From Muriicola sp041358175 (lineage in GTDB: Bacteria > Bacteroidota > Bacteroidia > Flavobacteriales > Flavobacteriaceae): a DNA stretch of 64,000 nt. The stretch's first letter is position 1, and each line of letters starts with the position of its first letter. The position numbers were made by a program, and so were the translations under genes. Below, piece by piece: positions 8,983-18,213 of the stretch. The stretch covers positions 62,001 through 126,000 of the forward strand of contig NZ_JBGKBE010000009.1 of the NCBI RefSeq assembly GCF_041358175.1, written 5' to 3'. The notes below the pieces were generated by a model that was not told the DNA's origin, searched no databases, and saw only the letters and a list, made by a program, of their open reading frames with translations.

Positions 8983-9369
8983 TTGATTCTATTTGCACAG
9001 ATTCTCGTAGCTCTTTTTGGACTGTTTCTGATATTCGTGGGGTTTCTGATGTTACTCGCACCCAACCGCATGTGGAAGACATTAAATAAAGCCGCCAGTA
9101 CTCCTCAGATACATTTTGGCGAATTGACTTTGAGAATGATCCCGGCAGCCGGACTAATCATCTACGCCTCGCATTCAAAATTTCCTGAGTTCCTACAGAT
9201 CCTGGGCTGGTTTATGATAGGTACTTCCATACTCCTAATGCTATTACCAAGAGCCTGGCATTATGCTTATGCACAAAAGTGTGCAACCATGCTTCCGCCC
9301 TATCTTATAAGACTTCTCGCCCCTTTTTCTTTTGCATTTGGCGGATTTATCCTTTATTCCATTATTTAG
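8983..9369 (+). CDS. Small membrane protein, about four transmembrane segments, probable TTG start
   Basis: 128 residues, hydrophobic through most of its length. The reading frame opens with TTG at 8983, four bases after the GH2 stop; the first ATG in frame lies within the first membrane helix (FLMLLAPNRM), so the TTG start is preferred. Short loops contain WKTLNKAASTPQIHFGE and RAWHYAYAQK. No family recognised. Proximity to the GH2 gene suggests the same transcript. It converges on acs with only 17 bases between the two stops. Confidence 0.6.
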   Translation: MILFAQILVALFGLFLIFVGFLMLLAPNRMWKTLNKAASTPQIHFGELTLRMIPAAGLIIYASHSKFPEFLQILGWFMIGTSILLMLLPRAWHYAYAQKCATMLPPYLIRLLAPFSFAFGGFILYSII

Positions 9370-9386
9370 GATAGATAGCAGTGATA

Positions 9387-11294
9387 TTATTGCGCATCCT
9401 TTATAATGGCTTCCACTACTTCAGGATTCAGCAAGGTGCTTATATCCCCGAGATTGGAGGTGTCATTTGCAGCGATCTTTCTCAAAATACGCCTCATTAT
9501 TTTTCCGCTTCGCGTTTTAGGCAGACCAGGTACAAATTGAATCTTGTCCAGTTTGGCGATAGGGCCTATATGCTCTGAAATCTGCTGATTGATTTCTTTT
9601 TTCAGATTTTCCCTGTCACGCCTCTCCCCCCCGTGTTTGAGGATCACAAAACCGTAAAGGGCATTACCCTTGATATCGTGTGGATAGCCTACGATGGCTG
9701 ATTCTGAAACCGACTGGTGTTCATTAATGGCGTCTTCAATAGGCGCAGTCCCCAAATTATGTCCGGAAACGATTATTACATCATCTACCCTACCGGTGAT
9801 CCTGTAGTATCCCACTGCATTCCTCATAGCCCCGTCCCCGGTGAAGTACATATTTTTAAAGGCAGAAAAATAAGTATCGTAATAGCGTTGGTGATCTCCC
9901 CAGATTGTTCGGGCCATTGAGGGCCAGGGAAACTTTATGCACAATCGGCCCTCTACCTGATTCCCTTTTATTTCATTTCCCTTCTCGTCCATAAGAGCTG
10001 GCTGAATACCTATAAAAGGTAAGGTAGCATAGGTGGGGATTGTAGGAGTAACATAAGGAATGGGTGAGATCATTATCCCTCCTGTCTCCGTCTGCCACCA
10101 GGTATCTACTATCGGACTATTGTTCTTTCCAATATTGTTATTATACCAATGCCATGCTTCTTCGTTGATAGGTTCCCCTACTGTACCCAGTACTTTTATA
10201 GAAGAAAGATCATACTTGTCCACAAAATCCAGGCTCTCTTTGGCCAGGGCCCTGATAGCGGTTGGGGCGGTATAAAACTGGTTGACTTTGTGTTTGGCTA
10301 CCACTTCCCAGAACCTACCGTAATCAGGATAGGTAGGCACCCCTTCAAACATTACTGTGGTGGCACCGTTGGCCAGGGGGCCATAAACGATATAAGAATG
10401 TCCGGTTATCCAACCAATGTCCGCAGTACACCAATAGATGTCATTTTCCCGATACCGGAATATATTCTTAAAGGTATATGCTGTGAATACCATATATCCG
10501 GCGGAACTGTGAACCATTCCTTTTGGTTTACCTGTGGAACCAGAAGTATACAGGATAAACAACGGGTCTTCAGCATCCATTATTTCCGCCTTACAATCTT
10601 CGCTGGCCTTGTCTAAAAGAGGAGCTATCCACTGATCCCTCCCATCCTTCATCCTGACCTCCCCACCTGTCCTTTTGACGACCAGGACAGCCTTAACCCC
10701 TTTGCAGCTTTCCAGGCCCTGATCCACTATTTCTTTGAGATTCAGGGTCTTTCCTCCCCGGAAGGAGCCATCGGAAGTAATTACAAGCCTGCAATCACAA
10801 TCATTGATCCGCGCTGCAAGAGCCTGTGAGGAAAAGCCGGCAAAAACCACAGAGTGGATCGCACCGATTCGCGCACATGCCAGTACCGCAATGGCCAATT
10901 CTGGTATCATAGGAAGGTAAATACAAACGCGGTCTCCCTTGCTTACACCCTGTGATTTAAGCACATTGGCAAATCGGCATACTCTGGCATGCAATTCATT
11001 GTAACTGATATGCTGTGCTTCTTCCCCAGGATCATTTGGTTCAAATATTATTGCTGTTTTATTCCCACGTGCCGGAAGGTGCCTGTCGAGGCAATTCTCG
11101 GTGATGTTTAGTTTGGCCCCTTCAAACCAGGTTACTTCGGGTTTAGAGAAATCCCATTTCATAACATTCGTCCAGCGTTTTCTCCAGAAAAAGTGCTCTT
11201 CTGCGATCTCCTCCCAGAAATTTTCCGGTTCCCTTACTGATTTTCGATAGAGCTGAAAATACTCTTCCAGGTTTTTAATGCTGTAATTACTCAT
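9387..11294 (-). CDS. acs: Acetyl-CoA synthetase
   Basis: 635 residues. Converts acetate, ATP and CoA to acetyl-CoA through an acetyl-AMP intermediate. The AMP-binding P-loop (YTSGSTGKPKGM), the TVGEPINEEAWHWY and DTWWQTETGG segments of the acetate pocket, the hinge region YYRITGRVDD and the regulatory/catalytic lysine motif KTRSGKIMRR near the C-terminus are all seen. It is the last gene of a minus-strand unit with the symporter large subunit (10 bases upstream) and the DUF4212 small subunit, so uptake and activation of acetate or another short acid are coupled. Confidence 0.96.
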   Translation of the reverse strand: MSNYSIKNLEEYFQLYRKSVREPENFWEEIAEEHFFWRKRWTNVMKWDFSKPEVTWFEGAKLNITENCLDRHLPARGNKTAIIFEPNDPGEEAQHISYNELHARVCRFANVLKSQGVSKGDRVCIYLPMIPELAIAVLACARIGAIHSVVFAGFSSQALAARINDCDCRLVITSDGSFRGGKTLNLKEIVDQGLESCKGVKAVLVVKRTGGEVRMKDGRDQWIAPLLDKASEDCKAEIMDAEDPLFILYTSGSTGKPKGMVHSSAGYMVFTAYTFKNIFRYRENDIYWCTADIGWITGHSYIVYGPLANGATTVMFEGVPTYPDYGRFWEVVAKHKVNQFYTAPTAIRALAKESLDFVDKYDLSSIKVLGTVGEPINEEAWHWYNNNIGKNNSPIVDTWWQTETGGIMISPIPYVTPTIPTYATLPFIGIQPALMDEKGNEIKGNQVEGRLCIKFPWPSMARTIWGDHQRYYDTYFSAFKNMYFTGDGAMRNAVGYYRITGRVDDVIIVSGHNLGTAPIEDAINEHQSVSESAIVGYPHDIKGNALYGFVILKHGGERRDRENLKKEINQQISEHIGPIAKLDKIQFVPGLPKTRSGKIMRRILRKIAANDTSNLGDISTLLNPEVVEAIIKDAQ

Positions 11295-11304
11295 GCGTAT
11301 CGGT

Positions 11305-12996
11305 TTAATGTGAATTTGCTCTCCCGGCGTTTTTTGGTAATCGGATGTTCTCTACAATTTCCTGTACCTCTATCGGTGGGTCCTTAAACAATGCCGAAAC
11401 GGAGAGGGATACTATAAAATTAAGCAACATGGCCACAGTTCCAAAGCCTTCAGGAGAAATTCCAAGCCACCAGTCTGAAGAATTTCCCCCACCAAACATA
11501 TCAAACTTGAATCTGAGCATATAATAAAGCATTATTAAGATTCCTGCCACCATTCCGGCGGTAGCTCCTTCCTTGTTCATTTTTTTATAAAATATGCCCA
11601 GGATGATTGCAGGAAAGAAGGAAGCTGCCGCAAGTCCAAATGCCAGTGCTACCGTTGCAGCCACAAAATCGGGTGGGTTGATCCCAAAATACCCTGCTAT
11701 GCACACGGCTATTACTGCAGAAATCCTGGCCATTACAAGTTCGTATTTGTCGGAAATATTTGGTTTCCATTGCTTTTTTATAAGATCATGGGAAATAGCC
11801 GTGGAAATGACGAGCAATAAACCTGCAGCGGTTGAGAGTGCTGCAGCCAGGCCACCAGCAGCAACTAAGGCAATTACCCAATTGGGAAGCTTAGCGATCT
11901 CCGGATTTGCCAGCACAGTGATATCGGGATCCACGGTGAGTTCGTTCTTATCCGTATCTCCTACGTACTGGATAAGGCCATCCTTGTTTTTATCATCATA
12001 TACAATTAAGCCTGTGGTTTCCCATTTCCGGAACCATTCGGGCATTTCTTCATAGGGTTGATCACTTACTGTTTCGATAAGGTTTGTCCTGGCAAATACC
12101 GCCACTGCCGGTGCAGTTGTATAAAGAATGGCAATAAAAAGAAGGGCGTATCCGGCTGATTTCCTTGCATCCCTCACATTGGGAACAGTAAAAAACCGAA
12201 CGATGACATGGGGTAATCCTGCGGTACCTACCATCAGCGCAGCAGTAATACAAAAGATGTCAATTGTGGATTTTGAACCATCTGTATATGCCGTAAATCC
12301 AAGAGCTTCAGAAAGACCGTCTAATTTATCAAGCAGTGATATTTCCTCTCCTAGAACCTGTGCACCCATTCCCAGTTGAGGAACCGGATTCCCTGTCATT
12401 TGAATCGAAATGAAAATAGCGGGCACCATAAAGGCAAAGATCAGGACACAGTACTGAGCAACCTGGGTATAGGTAATCCCTTTCATCCCACCGAGTACCG
12501 CATAGAACAAAACAATGATCATTCCGATAATTACTCCCGTGTCTATAGGAACTTCAAGAAAACGTGAAAACACAAGTCCAACCCCCCTCATTTGACCAGC
12601 CACATAGGTAAATGAAACCAACAAGGCGCAAATAACAGCTACCGTCCTCGTTATATTAGAATAATAGCGATCTCCTATAAAATCAGGGACCGTGAATTTT
12701 CCAAATTTTCTGAGATAAGGAGCAAGAAGAAGAGCGAGTAGAACGTATCCTCCCGTCCAGCCCATCAAATAAACTGAACCGTCATAACCTGTAAAAGAAA
12801 GGAGGCCGGCCATCCCCAAAAAAGAGGCCGCAGACATCCAGTCGGCAGCCGTTGCCAGGCCGTTGGCCAAAGCAGGAACATGGCCTCCGGCAATATAAAA
12901 ATCACTGGTTGAGCTGGCTCTCGACCAGATGGCAATCCCGATATAAAGGGAAAAGGATATGACGACCAGAAGGAGCGTCCAACTCTGTACGTCCAT
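11305..12996 (-). CDS. Sodium:solute symporter large subunit (VC_2705-type, acetate permease-like)
   Basis: 563 residues, about 13 membrane helices of the LeuT-fold SSS family. Family landmarks include FYIAGGHVPALANGLATAADWMSAASFLG near the start, GMKGITYTQVAQY, and GGLAAALSTAAGLLLVISTAISHDL. A large extracytoplasmic insertion (about residues 305-365) carries acidic loops of EF-hand type (DDKNKDGLI), a hallmark I associate with the subfamily that pairs with a DUF4212 small subunit. The gene lies between that small subunit and acs, so acetate is a likely substrate; this is inferred from context. Confidence 0.9.
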   Translation of the reverse strand: MDVQSWTLLLVVISFSLYIGIAIWSRASSTSDFYIAGGHVPALANGLATAADWMSAASFLGMAGLLSFTGYDGSVYLMGWTGGYVLLALLLAPYLRKFGKFTVPDFIGDRYYSNITRTVAVICALLVSFTYVAGQMRGVGLVFSRFLEVPIDTGVIIGMIIVLFYAVLGGMKGITYTQVAQYCVLIFAFMVPAIFISIQMTGNPVPQLGMGAQVLGEEISLLDKLDGLSEALGFTAYTDGSKSTIDIFCITAALMVGTAGLPHVIVRFFTVPNVRDARKSAGYALLFIAILYTTAPAVAVFARTNLIETVSDQPYEEMPEWFRKWETTGLIVYDDKNKDGLIQYVGDTDKNELTVDPDITVLANPEIAKLPNWVIALVAAGGLAAALSTAAGLLLVISTAISHDLIKKQWKPNISDKYELVMARISAVIAVCIAGYFGINPPDFVAATVALAFGLAAASFFPAIILGIFYKKMNKEGATAGMVAGILIMLYYMLRFKFDMFGGGNSSDWWLGISPEGFGTVAMLLNFIVSLSVSALFKDPPIEVQEIVENIRLPKNAGRANSH

Positions 12997-13024
12997 GTTT
13001 TAGCTTATTGTTTTCTGGATATCA

Positions 13025-13285
13025 TTAGTCATCGTATCCGTATTTCTTATCAAGTTTATTCATCAGTCGGACATAAACAAAAATGAGGATTACAAAAACA
13101 TAGATAGCGCCTTGCTGTGCAAACCAGAATCCAAGGCCAAATCCACCTATTTTAATAGCATTCAACCAGTCTTTTAAGAGGATGCCCGCCCCAAAGGACA
13201 CGACAAACCATATAGAGAGCAATATCACAAGATACCTCAGGTTTTCATTCCAGTAAGCTTTTGCTTTCTTCTGTGGATTGTCCAT
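13025..13285 (-). CDS. DUF4212 symporter small subunit
   Basis: 86 residues with two membrane helices (about 18-38 and 50-72). The conserved AYWNENLRYLVILLSIWF and the central GFWFAQQGAIYVFVILIFVY identify the DUF4212 family (putative Na+/solute symporter small subunit). It is encoded 28 bases upstream of the large subunit on the same strand. The pair is expected to form one transporter in the inner membrane. The 88 bases to the next gene upstream hold no clear promoter match. Confidence 0.92.
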   Translation of the reverse strand: MDNPQKKAKAYWNENLRYLVILLSIWFVVSFGAGILLKDWLNAIKIGGFGLGFWFAQQGAIYVFVILIFVYVRLMNKLDKKYGYDD

Positions 13286-13373
13286 TGCAGAATAATTATC
13301 CTATGCCAGGAACAAAATACTAAATAAATAGGGATTTGCACACCGGATCCGGAAGTGCGAAGATATTATCGCA

Positions 13374-13556
13374 TTACTGCCCCAGAGGATTTGCCTGAAA
13401 TTCCTGCAATTCACCAGCCGTGCAACGAATACTGATTTCTATCGGATTGCAACAAACTTCACAGTCCTCAACATAGGTCTGAGTAGAAACAGAAGTGTCT
13501 AATAACATCGAAATTTCTTCCCAGCAATAAGGACATTGAAAGAATTGTTCAAGCAT
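13374..13556 (-). CDS. CPXCG-type cysteine-rich zinc-ribbon protein
   Basis: 60 residues. Cysteines are arranged as CPYC (residues 8-11) and CEVCC (residues 32-36), followed by a short acidic C-terminus. This is the pattern of the CPXCG-motif family, small proteins thought to bind zinc; no function is established. It begins 8 bases after the stop of the TolC-like gene and is probably the last gene of the efflux operon, although it may simply be carried along. Confidence 0.8.
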   Translation of the reverse strand: MLEQFFQCPYCWEEISMLLDTSVSTQTYVEDCEVCCNPIEISIRCTAGELQEFQANPLGQ

Positions 13557-13564
13557 GTTCTCGC

Positions 13565-14914
13565 TTATAGTTCAACATTGAGTAGTTGGCCCGTAAGTTG
13601 GAGGAGCTGTATTTCTGCCAGCTTTGCATCGTATTTAGCAAGGTTTTTATTGGTCTGGGCATTGAGGAGATTGATCTGTGCCTGCCTGAATTCTATGGAG
13701 GTAATCCGCCCTAGCTGAAACTGTTCCCTGGAGCGCTCGAAATTATTCTCATTTGTAATAACATTTTGCTCCTGTATGGCGTAAATAGACAACCTGTTCT
13801 CATAAATATCAAGAGCATTCAATATATCCCGATCTACCTCCAGCTCAATTTGTTTCTTCAGCAGCTCCTGATTTTCATAAGCGATCTTCGCATTTTTCAC
13901 CCGAACATTGGTGCTGCCACCATCAAAGAGATTCCAGGTAAGACGTGCCCCGAGGTTGAGATTATAGGTCTCGTTATTGGTGCCCGGAAAAAAGGCTGAA
14001 GCTGCACTTTGATTTAAATTCCAGCCATATGAACCATTAAGGCCAATTGTGGGGAGGTACCCGGATCTACTTATCTTGATATCGTATTCATTGATCAACA
14101 GGTTTTTCTTCGTTTGCAATAGGGCGACATTATTTTCTCTTGCTTGAGCAATAAAGTCGTCCAATTGTAATCTGGGGATGAAGGCGACAACTGTATCAAC
14201 TTCGAATGATTCATTCAGGTTTTGATTTAATACTACATTTAAATCGCGCTTTGTATTCGACAATTGCTGTTTTGCATTTAGCAGGTTGATACTGTCATTT
14301 GTGACATCAACCTGAGCATTTAAAATATCGAGCTTCGTATTCTGACCGTATTCAAAGGCGTATTCAGCACGGGTGATCCGGTCTTTTGAAATTTCCAATG
14401 CCTTCTTAAATACATTGACATTCTCTGAAAGTCTTGCTACTTCGAAATAAATACTCAGCAACTGCAGAACTGTATTTTCTATAGTTTCCCTTGCCTGTAA
14501 CTCTGTAAGCTGGTATTGTTCTTTCAGGCTTTTGTAGTTGTAAAATCTGCCCATGCCGTCAAACAAAGTGAAATTCAGAGAAAGGCTGGAGTCGTATCTC
14601 TGGGCCTCGGCCTGGTTGAGTTCTACATCGGGTCTTGGTTCACCACTCTCGAGAAATTGTCCCGGAAATTCAATAGTTGCGTCATCTCTGTTATAAGTTG
14701 CCCCGGCACTTCCTGTTAAAGTAGGCAGGTAACCTGTATTGAGAATACTTTTGTTGTTCTCGGCAATCTCTACCTGGTTCTTTGCTACTTTAATTCCAAA
14801 ATTGTTGTAAAGTGCTTTGGAAACTGCATCATCTTTAAATAATACTTGTTGCTGTGCTCTGGTATTTAAAGATATAAATGCCAGGAGCATGAAAATTGCT
14901 TGGTACTTTCTCAT
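13565..14914 (-). CDS. TolC-family outer-membrane efflux protein
   Basis: 449 residues with a signal peptide (MRKYQAIFMLLAFISLNTRAQ). The two repeated halves of the TolC fold are visible as long amphipathic helices rich in N, Q and A, e.g. ILNAQVDVTNDSINLLNAKQQLSNTKRDL and SIEFRQAQINLLNAQTNKNLAKYDAKLAEIQLLQLTG. It should form the outer-membrane channel for the RND pump encoded just upstream. Its ATG overlaps the RND stop codon by one base (TAATG), which points to translational coupling. No lipobox is seen, unlike many TolC relatives such as OprM. Confidence 0.93.
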   Translation of the reverse strand: MRKYQAIFMLLAFISLNTRAQQQVLFKDDAVSKALYNNFGIKVAKNQVEIAENNKSILNTGYLPTLTGSAGATYNRDDATIEFPGQFLESGEPRPDVELNQAEAQRYDSSLSLNFTLFDGMGRFYNYKSLKEQYQLTELQARETIENTVLQLLSIYFEVARLSENVNVFKKALEISKDRITRAEYAFEYGQNTKLDILNAQVDVTNDSINLLNAKQQLSNTKRDLNVVLNQNLNESFEVDTVVAFIPRLQLDDFIAQARENNVALLQTKKNLLINEYDIKISRSGYLPTIGLNGSYGWNLNQSAASAFFPGTNNETYNLNLGARLTWNLFDGGSTNVRVKNAKIAYENQELLKKQIELEVDRDILNALDIYENRLSIYAIQEQNVITNENNFERSREQFQLGRITSIEFRQAQINLLNAQTNKNLAKYDAKLAEIQLLQLTGQLLNVEL

Positions 14915-17900
14915 TATTTAGTATCCTCCAATTCTTTTTCTAAATCTTTTTCTGGATCTGAAACTGAAGAGCCATTGGTTGGTTCTTTCAATAGTTTAGT
15001 CACCATTTGATCCTGTAAATGAATCTCTTCTTTTTGTTCCTTAATTGCCCGTTCCACTTCTTCTTTTGTGATCGTATTCCCGGTTACTAACCATTTTGTA
15101 CCCACTTTCACCTTATTGCTGAACGACAGGAATATTGGTAACATAATCAAAGTGAGAACTGTAGCGAAACCAATGCCATAGGCTATGGAGATCGCCATTG
15201 GGATCAAAAATTGTGCCTGCCTGCTCTGTTCAAATATTAAAGGAGCCAGACCAGCAGCTGTGGTCAGGGAGGTTAAGAAAATAGCCCTGAACCTGGATTT
15301 TCCTGCCTCAAAGATGGCATCGTCAAAACTCATCCCATTGCGCAGATTCCCATTGAACTTTCCTATCAGTACAAGGCCATCATTCACCATGATTCCTATT
15401 AGGGCTATAATACCCAGCATGGATAAGATATTCATTGGAAAATTGTGGATCCAGTGGCCCCATGCGACCGCTGTTAAACTAAAAGGAATCAGGATCAGTA
15501 GCATCAAGGGCTGACTGAAGCTTCTAAATGTAAAGGCTATAGTAACATAAATCAGAAAAAGTACAGTAAACCCAACAAATTGCAATGAATTCAGAAGTTT
15601 CCCTGCTTCCCTGTTCTGTCCTTCGTAAGAAGCTGATACCGTAGGATACCTCGATTGGATTTCAGGCATGATCTCGGTTCGAATCTCGGTCATTATATCT
15701 GTTGCACTGGTAGTTTGTGCATCTTTTAAATCCGCTGAAATTTGAATTTCACGTTGCCCGTCCAAATGGTTGATGGCAACCTCCCCCCGCTCTATGGAAT
15801 AAGAAGCAATCTCTTTTAATGGAATCCGACTGCCATTTGGTGTAACAATGCGCATTTCATCAAGATCGGTAATGGACGATCGGTTTTCCCTGTCGTATCG
15901 CACCCATACCCGAATTTCATCCTGGCCCCTTTGAAACCGCTGTGCCTGAGTACCAAAAAAACCTGCTCTAACCTGATTCATTACGGTTCGAAGGTCTAAG
16001 CCTAACAGATAGGCATTTTCCTTTAGTTCTAAGCGTATTTCTTTGATTCCTGCAGGATCATTGTCGGCTACATCCTTTAATTCCGGATTGCGGAGTAAAG
16101 CATTTTTTAACTCGGTTTTTGCCCCTTTTAATTCTTCAATATTGTAGCCTAGTAACGAGACAGAAACAGGATCTCCACCAAAATTCCCCCCTGAGCCGTA
16201 AATCAGGCTTTCAACCCCGATAACCGGGCCCACCAATTCACGCAGACGTGTGGAAACCATGTCGGAACGTATCTCATCCGGACGTTCTTCTCCTGGAAGT
16301 AAGTTAATGGTCAGAGAGGCCGTTGAAGAACCAGGTCCAACATTTTTGATAACATTTTCATATAGGATCTTATCGGTTCCTTTCAAATATTGTTCAGTTA
16401 ACTCCTGATTGACGATTTCGGCCTTCTCTTCAATAAGGCTAATTATTGAATCAGTAACCTTTTCATTTGTACCATTGGGCATTTGTAAACTTATCTGTAC
16501 CCTGTCACTGGCTATTTGTGGGAAAAAGGCAGTACGGATAATACCCCCACCAACGGAGCCAAATGTTAACAAGAGTGCAAAAACAAAAAAGGAAAAAGTA
16601 AGCAGTTTATACTTCAGGGCAAAACGCAATGTCGGACTGTACATTTTATCCCTGAGCCATGCCATGGCCCGGTCGCCGGATTTATTGATAATCCTCAGCT
16701 TTGAAAACACCTTGGCTATCCCCTTTTTTGGTTTGTCATCTATCGGATGTAAGGCTTTGGAATGTGCAAGGTGAGCCGGAAGTATGATCAGGGCCTCTAT
16801 GAGGGATACAGCAAGAGTGAGGATCACAATGACAGACACTTCTCCAAAAAATTCCCCAATTCTTCCATCCAGAAACAGGAAAATTGAGAAGGCCAGCACG
16901 GTTGTAATAATGGCAGATACAATGGGTGGGAGTACTTCCATGGTACCATCTATGGCTGCCTGTATGGGTGTTTTTCCCTTCTCGTAATGCTGATAGATAT
17001 TCTCTGCGATCACAATCCCGTCATCTACTAATATCCCTATTACGATAATCATTCCGAATAAGGATAATACATTGATGGTTACGTCGAAATAGCCGGCAAA
17101 AATGAACATTCCCAAAAATGAGATAGGCAGACCAAAGGCTACCCAGAAGGCCAATCTGGTATTTAGAAATAAAGAAAGAAAAATAAGGACCAGGGTCATC
17201 CCCATGACCGCATTTTCGGTGAGTAGTTTTGTTCGCTCAGTAAGGGTAACAGATAAATCGCTAACTACATTGAGTTTAACGTTATTGTATTTCTGATTGA
17301 ATTCCTCGATATAATTCCTAACCTTTTCGGCCGATGAAATAAGGTCTTCTGTATTCGTACTGGTAATGGTAGTATTTACTGAAAGGTTTCCATTAAAATA
17401 AGACGCATTGGGTGTTTCAGAAAAACGATCCCGGACTACAGCCACATCTTTCAATCTCACTGTCTGGCCGGAAGCATCCGCCCTGATAATTAAATTAGAA
17501 AGCTCATCTCCGTAATAGGATCTGTTATTGGCCCTGATTAAATACTCCTCAGAATCGGTTTTGATATTTCCTCCGGTTACCAGGATATTGGCATTTGAAA
17601 CTGCCTGTGCTACCTCTGTAAAGGACATTCCATAAGCTAATAGGTTGTTCTCATTAACAGCTATTTCTATCTCTTCCTCGGGGTATCCGGAAATACTGAT
17701 CTGGGATATCCCATCAATAGCCCTTATATCATTTTCAATCTGGCGTCCAATTTGTTTTAAAGTTACCAGGGGGATATTGTCTCCGCTAATTGCAAAACTT
17801 ATGGTTTGTCTAACAACTTCCAGTTTCGAAACCACCAGGGGTTCCATACCTGTGGGGAATGTCGGCACCCTGTCTACAGCGTTTTTTACCTGAAGTAGCA

Positions 17901-18213
17901 TAAAATCTACATCCCGGCCCTTTTCTATTTCTACATTGATACTCCCGCTGTTCTCCCGGGAAGTAGAGGTTACTCTATCAACCCCTTCAAGTCCCTTAAG
18001 GTTATCTTCAATCTTCAGGACAATACCTTCTTCAATTTCCTGTGGAGAAGCTCCCGGATAGGCAATGTTTATTGAGATATTCTTGGAATCCGTCAGCGGA
18101 AAAAAAGAAGATTTTAAAGACAGGGCTCCTACAATCCCAAAGATGAAAAATGCAATGATCACTACATTGACCGCCACATGGTATTTAATAAAATACGCTA
18201 TTATATTTCTCAT
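14914..18213 (-). CDS. RND-family efflux permease (AcrB/HAE-1 type)
   Basis: 1099 residues with two repeats of six membrane helices, each preceded by a large periplasmic loop. Proton-relay residues are expected in GILVDDGIVIAENIYQHYEKG (TM4, two Asp) and the matching GIMVNDGLVLIGKFN in the second half. Starts with IAYFIKYHVAVNVVIIAFFIFG. An extra acidic C-terminal tail (last 45 residues, many E/D/K) extends into the cytoplasm. Works with the membrane-fusion protein and the TolC channel in the same operon to expel drugs, bile-salt-like compounds or metals; the substrate is unknown. It overlaps the upstream gene by 4 bases (ATGA). Confidence 0.94.
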   Translation of the reverse strand: MRNIIAYFIKYHVAVNVVIIAFFIFGIVGALSLKSSFFPLTDSKNISINIAYPGASPQEIEEGIVLKIEDNLKGLEGVDRVTSTSRENSGSINVEIEKGRDVDFMLLQVKNAVDRVPTFPTGMEPLVVSKLEVVRQTISFAISGDNIPLVTLKQIGRQIENDIRAIDGISQISISGYPEEEIEIAVNENNLLAYGMSFTEVAQAVSNANILVTGGNIKTDSEEYLIRANNRSYYGDELSNLIIRADASGQTVRLKDVAVVRDRFSETPNASYFNGNLSVNTTITSTNTEDLISSAEKVRNYIEEFNQKYNNVKLNVVSDLSVTLTERTKLLTENAVMGMTLVLIFLSLFLNTRLAFWVAFGLPISFLGMFIFAGYFDVTINVLSLFGMIIVIGILVDDGIVIAENIYQHYEKGKTPIQAAIDGTMEVLPPIVSAIITTVLAFSIFLFLDGRIGEFFGEVSVIVILTLAVSLIEALIILPAHLAHSKALHPIDDKPKKGIAKVFSKLRIINKSGDRAMAWLRDKMYSPTLRFALKYKLLTFSFFVFALLLTFGSVGGGIIRTAFFPQIASDRVQISLQMPNGTNEKVTDSIISLIEEKAEIVNQELTEQYLKGTDKILYENVIKNVGPGSSTASLTINLLPGEERPDEIRSDMVSTRLRELVGPVIGVESLIYGSGGNFGGDPVSVSLLGYNIEELKGAKTELKNALLRNPELKDVADNDPAGIKEIRLELKENAYLLGLDLRTVMNQVRAGFFGTQAQRFQRGQDEIRVWVRYDRENRSSITDLDEMRIVTPNGSRIPLKEIASYSIERGEVAINHLDGQREIQISADLKDAQTTSATDIMTEIRTEIMPEIQSRYPTVSASYEGQNREAGKLLNSLQFVGFTVLFLIYVTIAFTFRSFSQPLMLLILIPFSLTAVAWGHWIHNFPMNILSMLGIIALIGIMVNDGLVLIGKFNGNLRNGMSFDDAIFEAGKSRFRAIFLTSLTTAAGLAPLIFEQSRQAQFLIPMAISIAYGIGFATVLTLIMLPIFLSFSNKVKVGTKWLVTGNTITKEEVERAIKEQKEEIHLQDQMVTKLLKEPTNGSSVSDPEKDLEKELEDTK

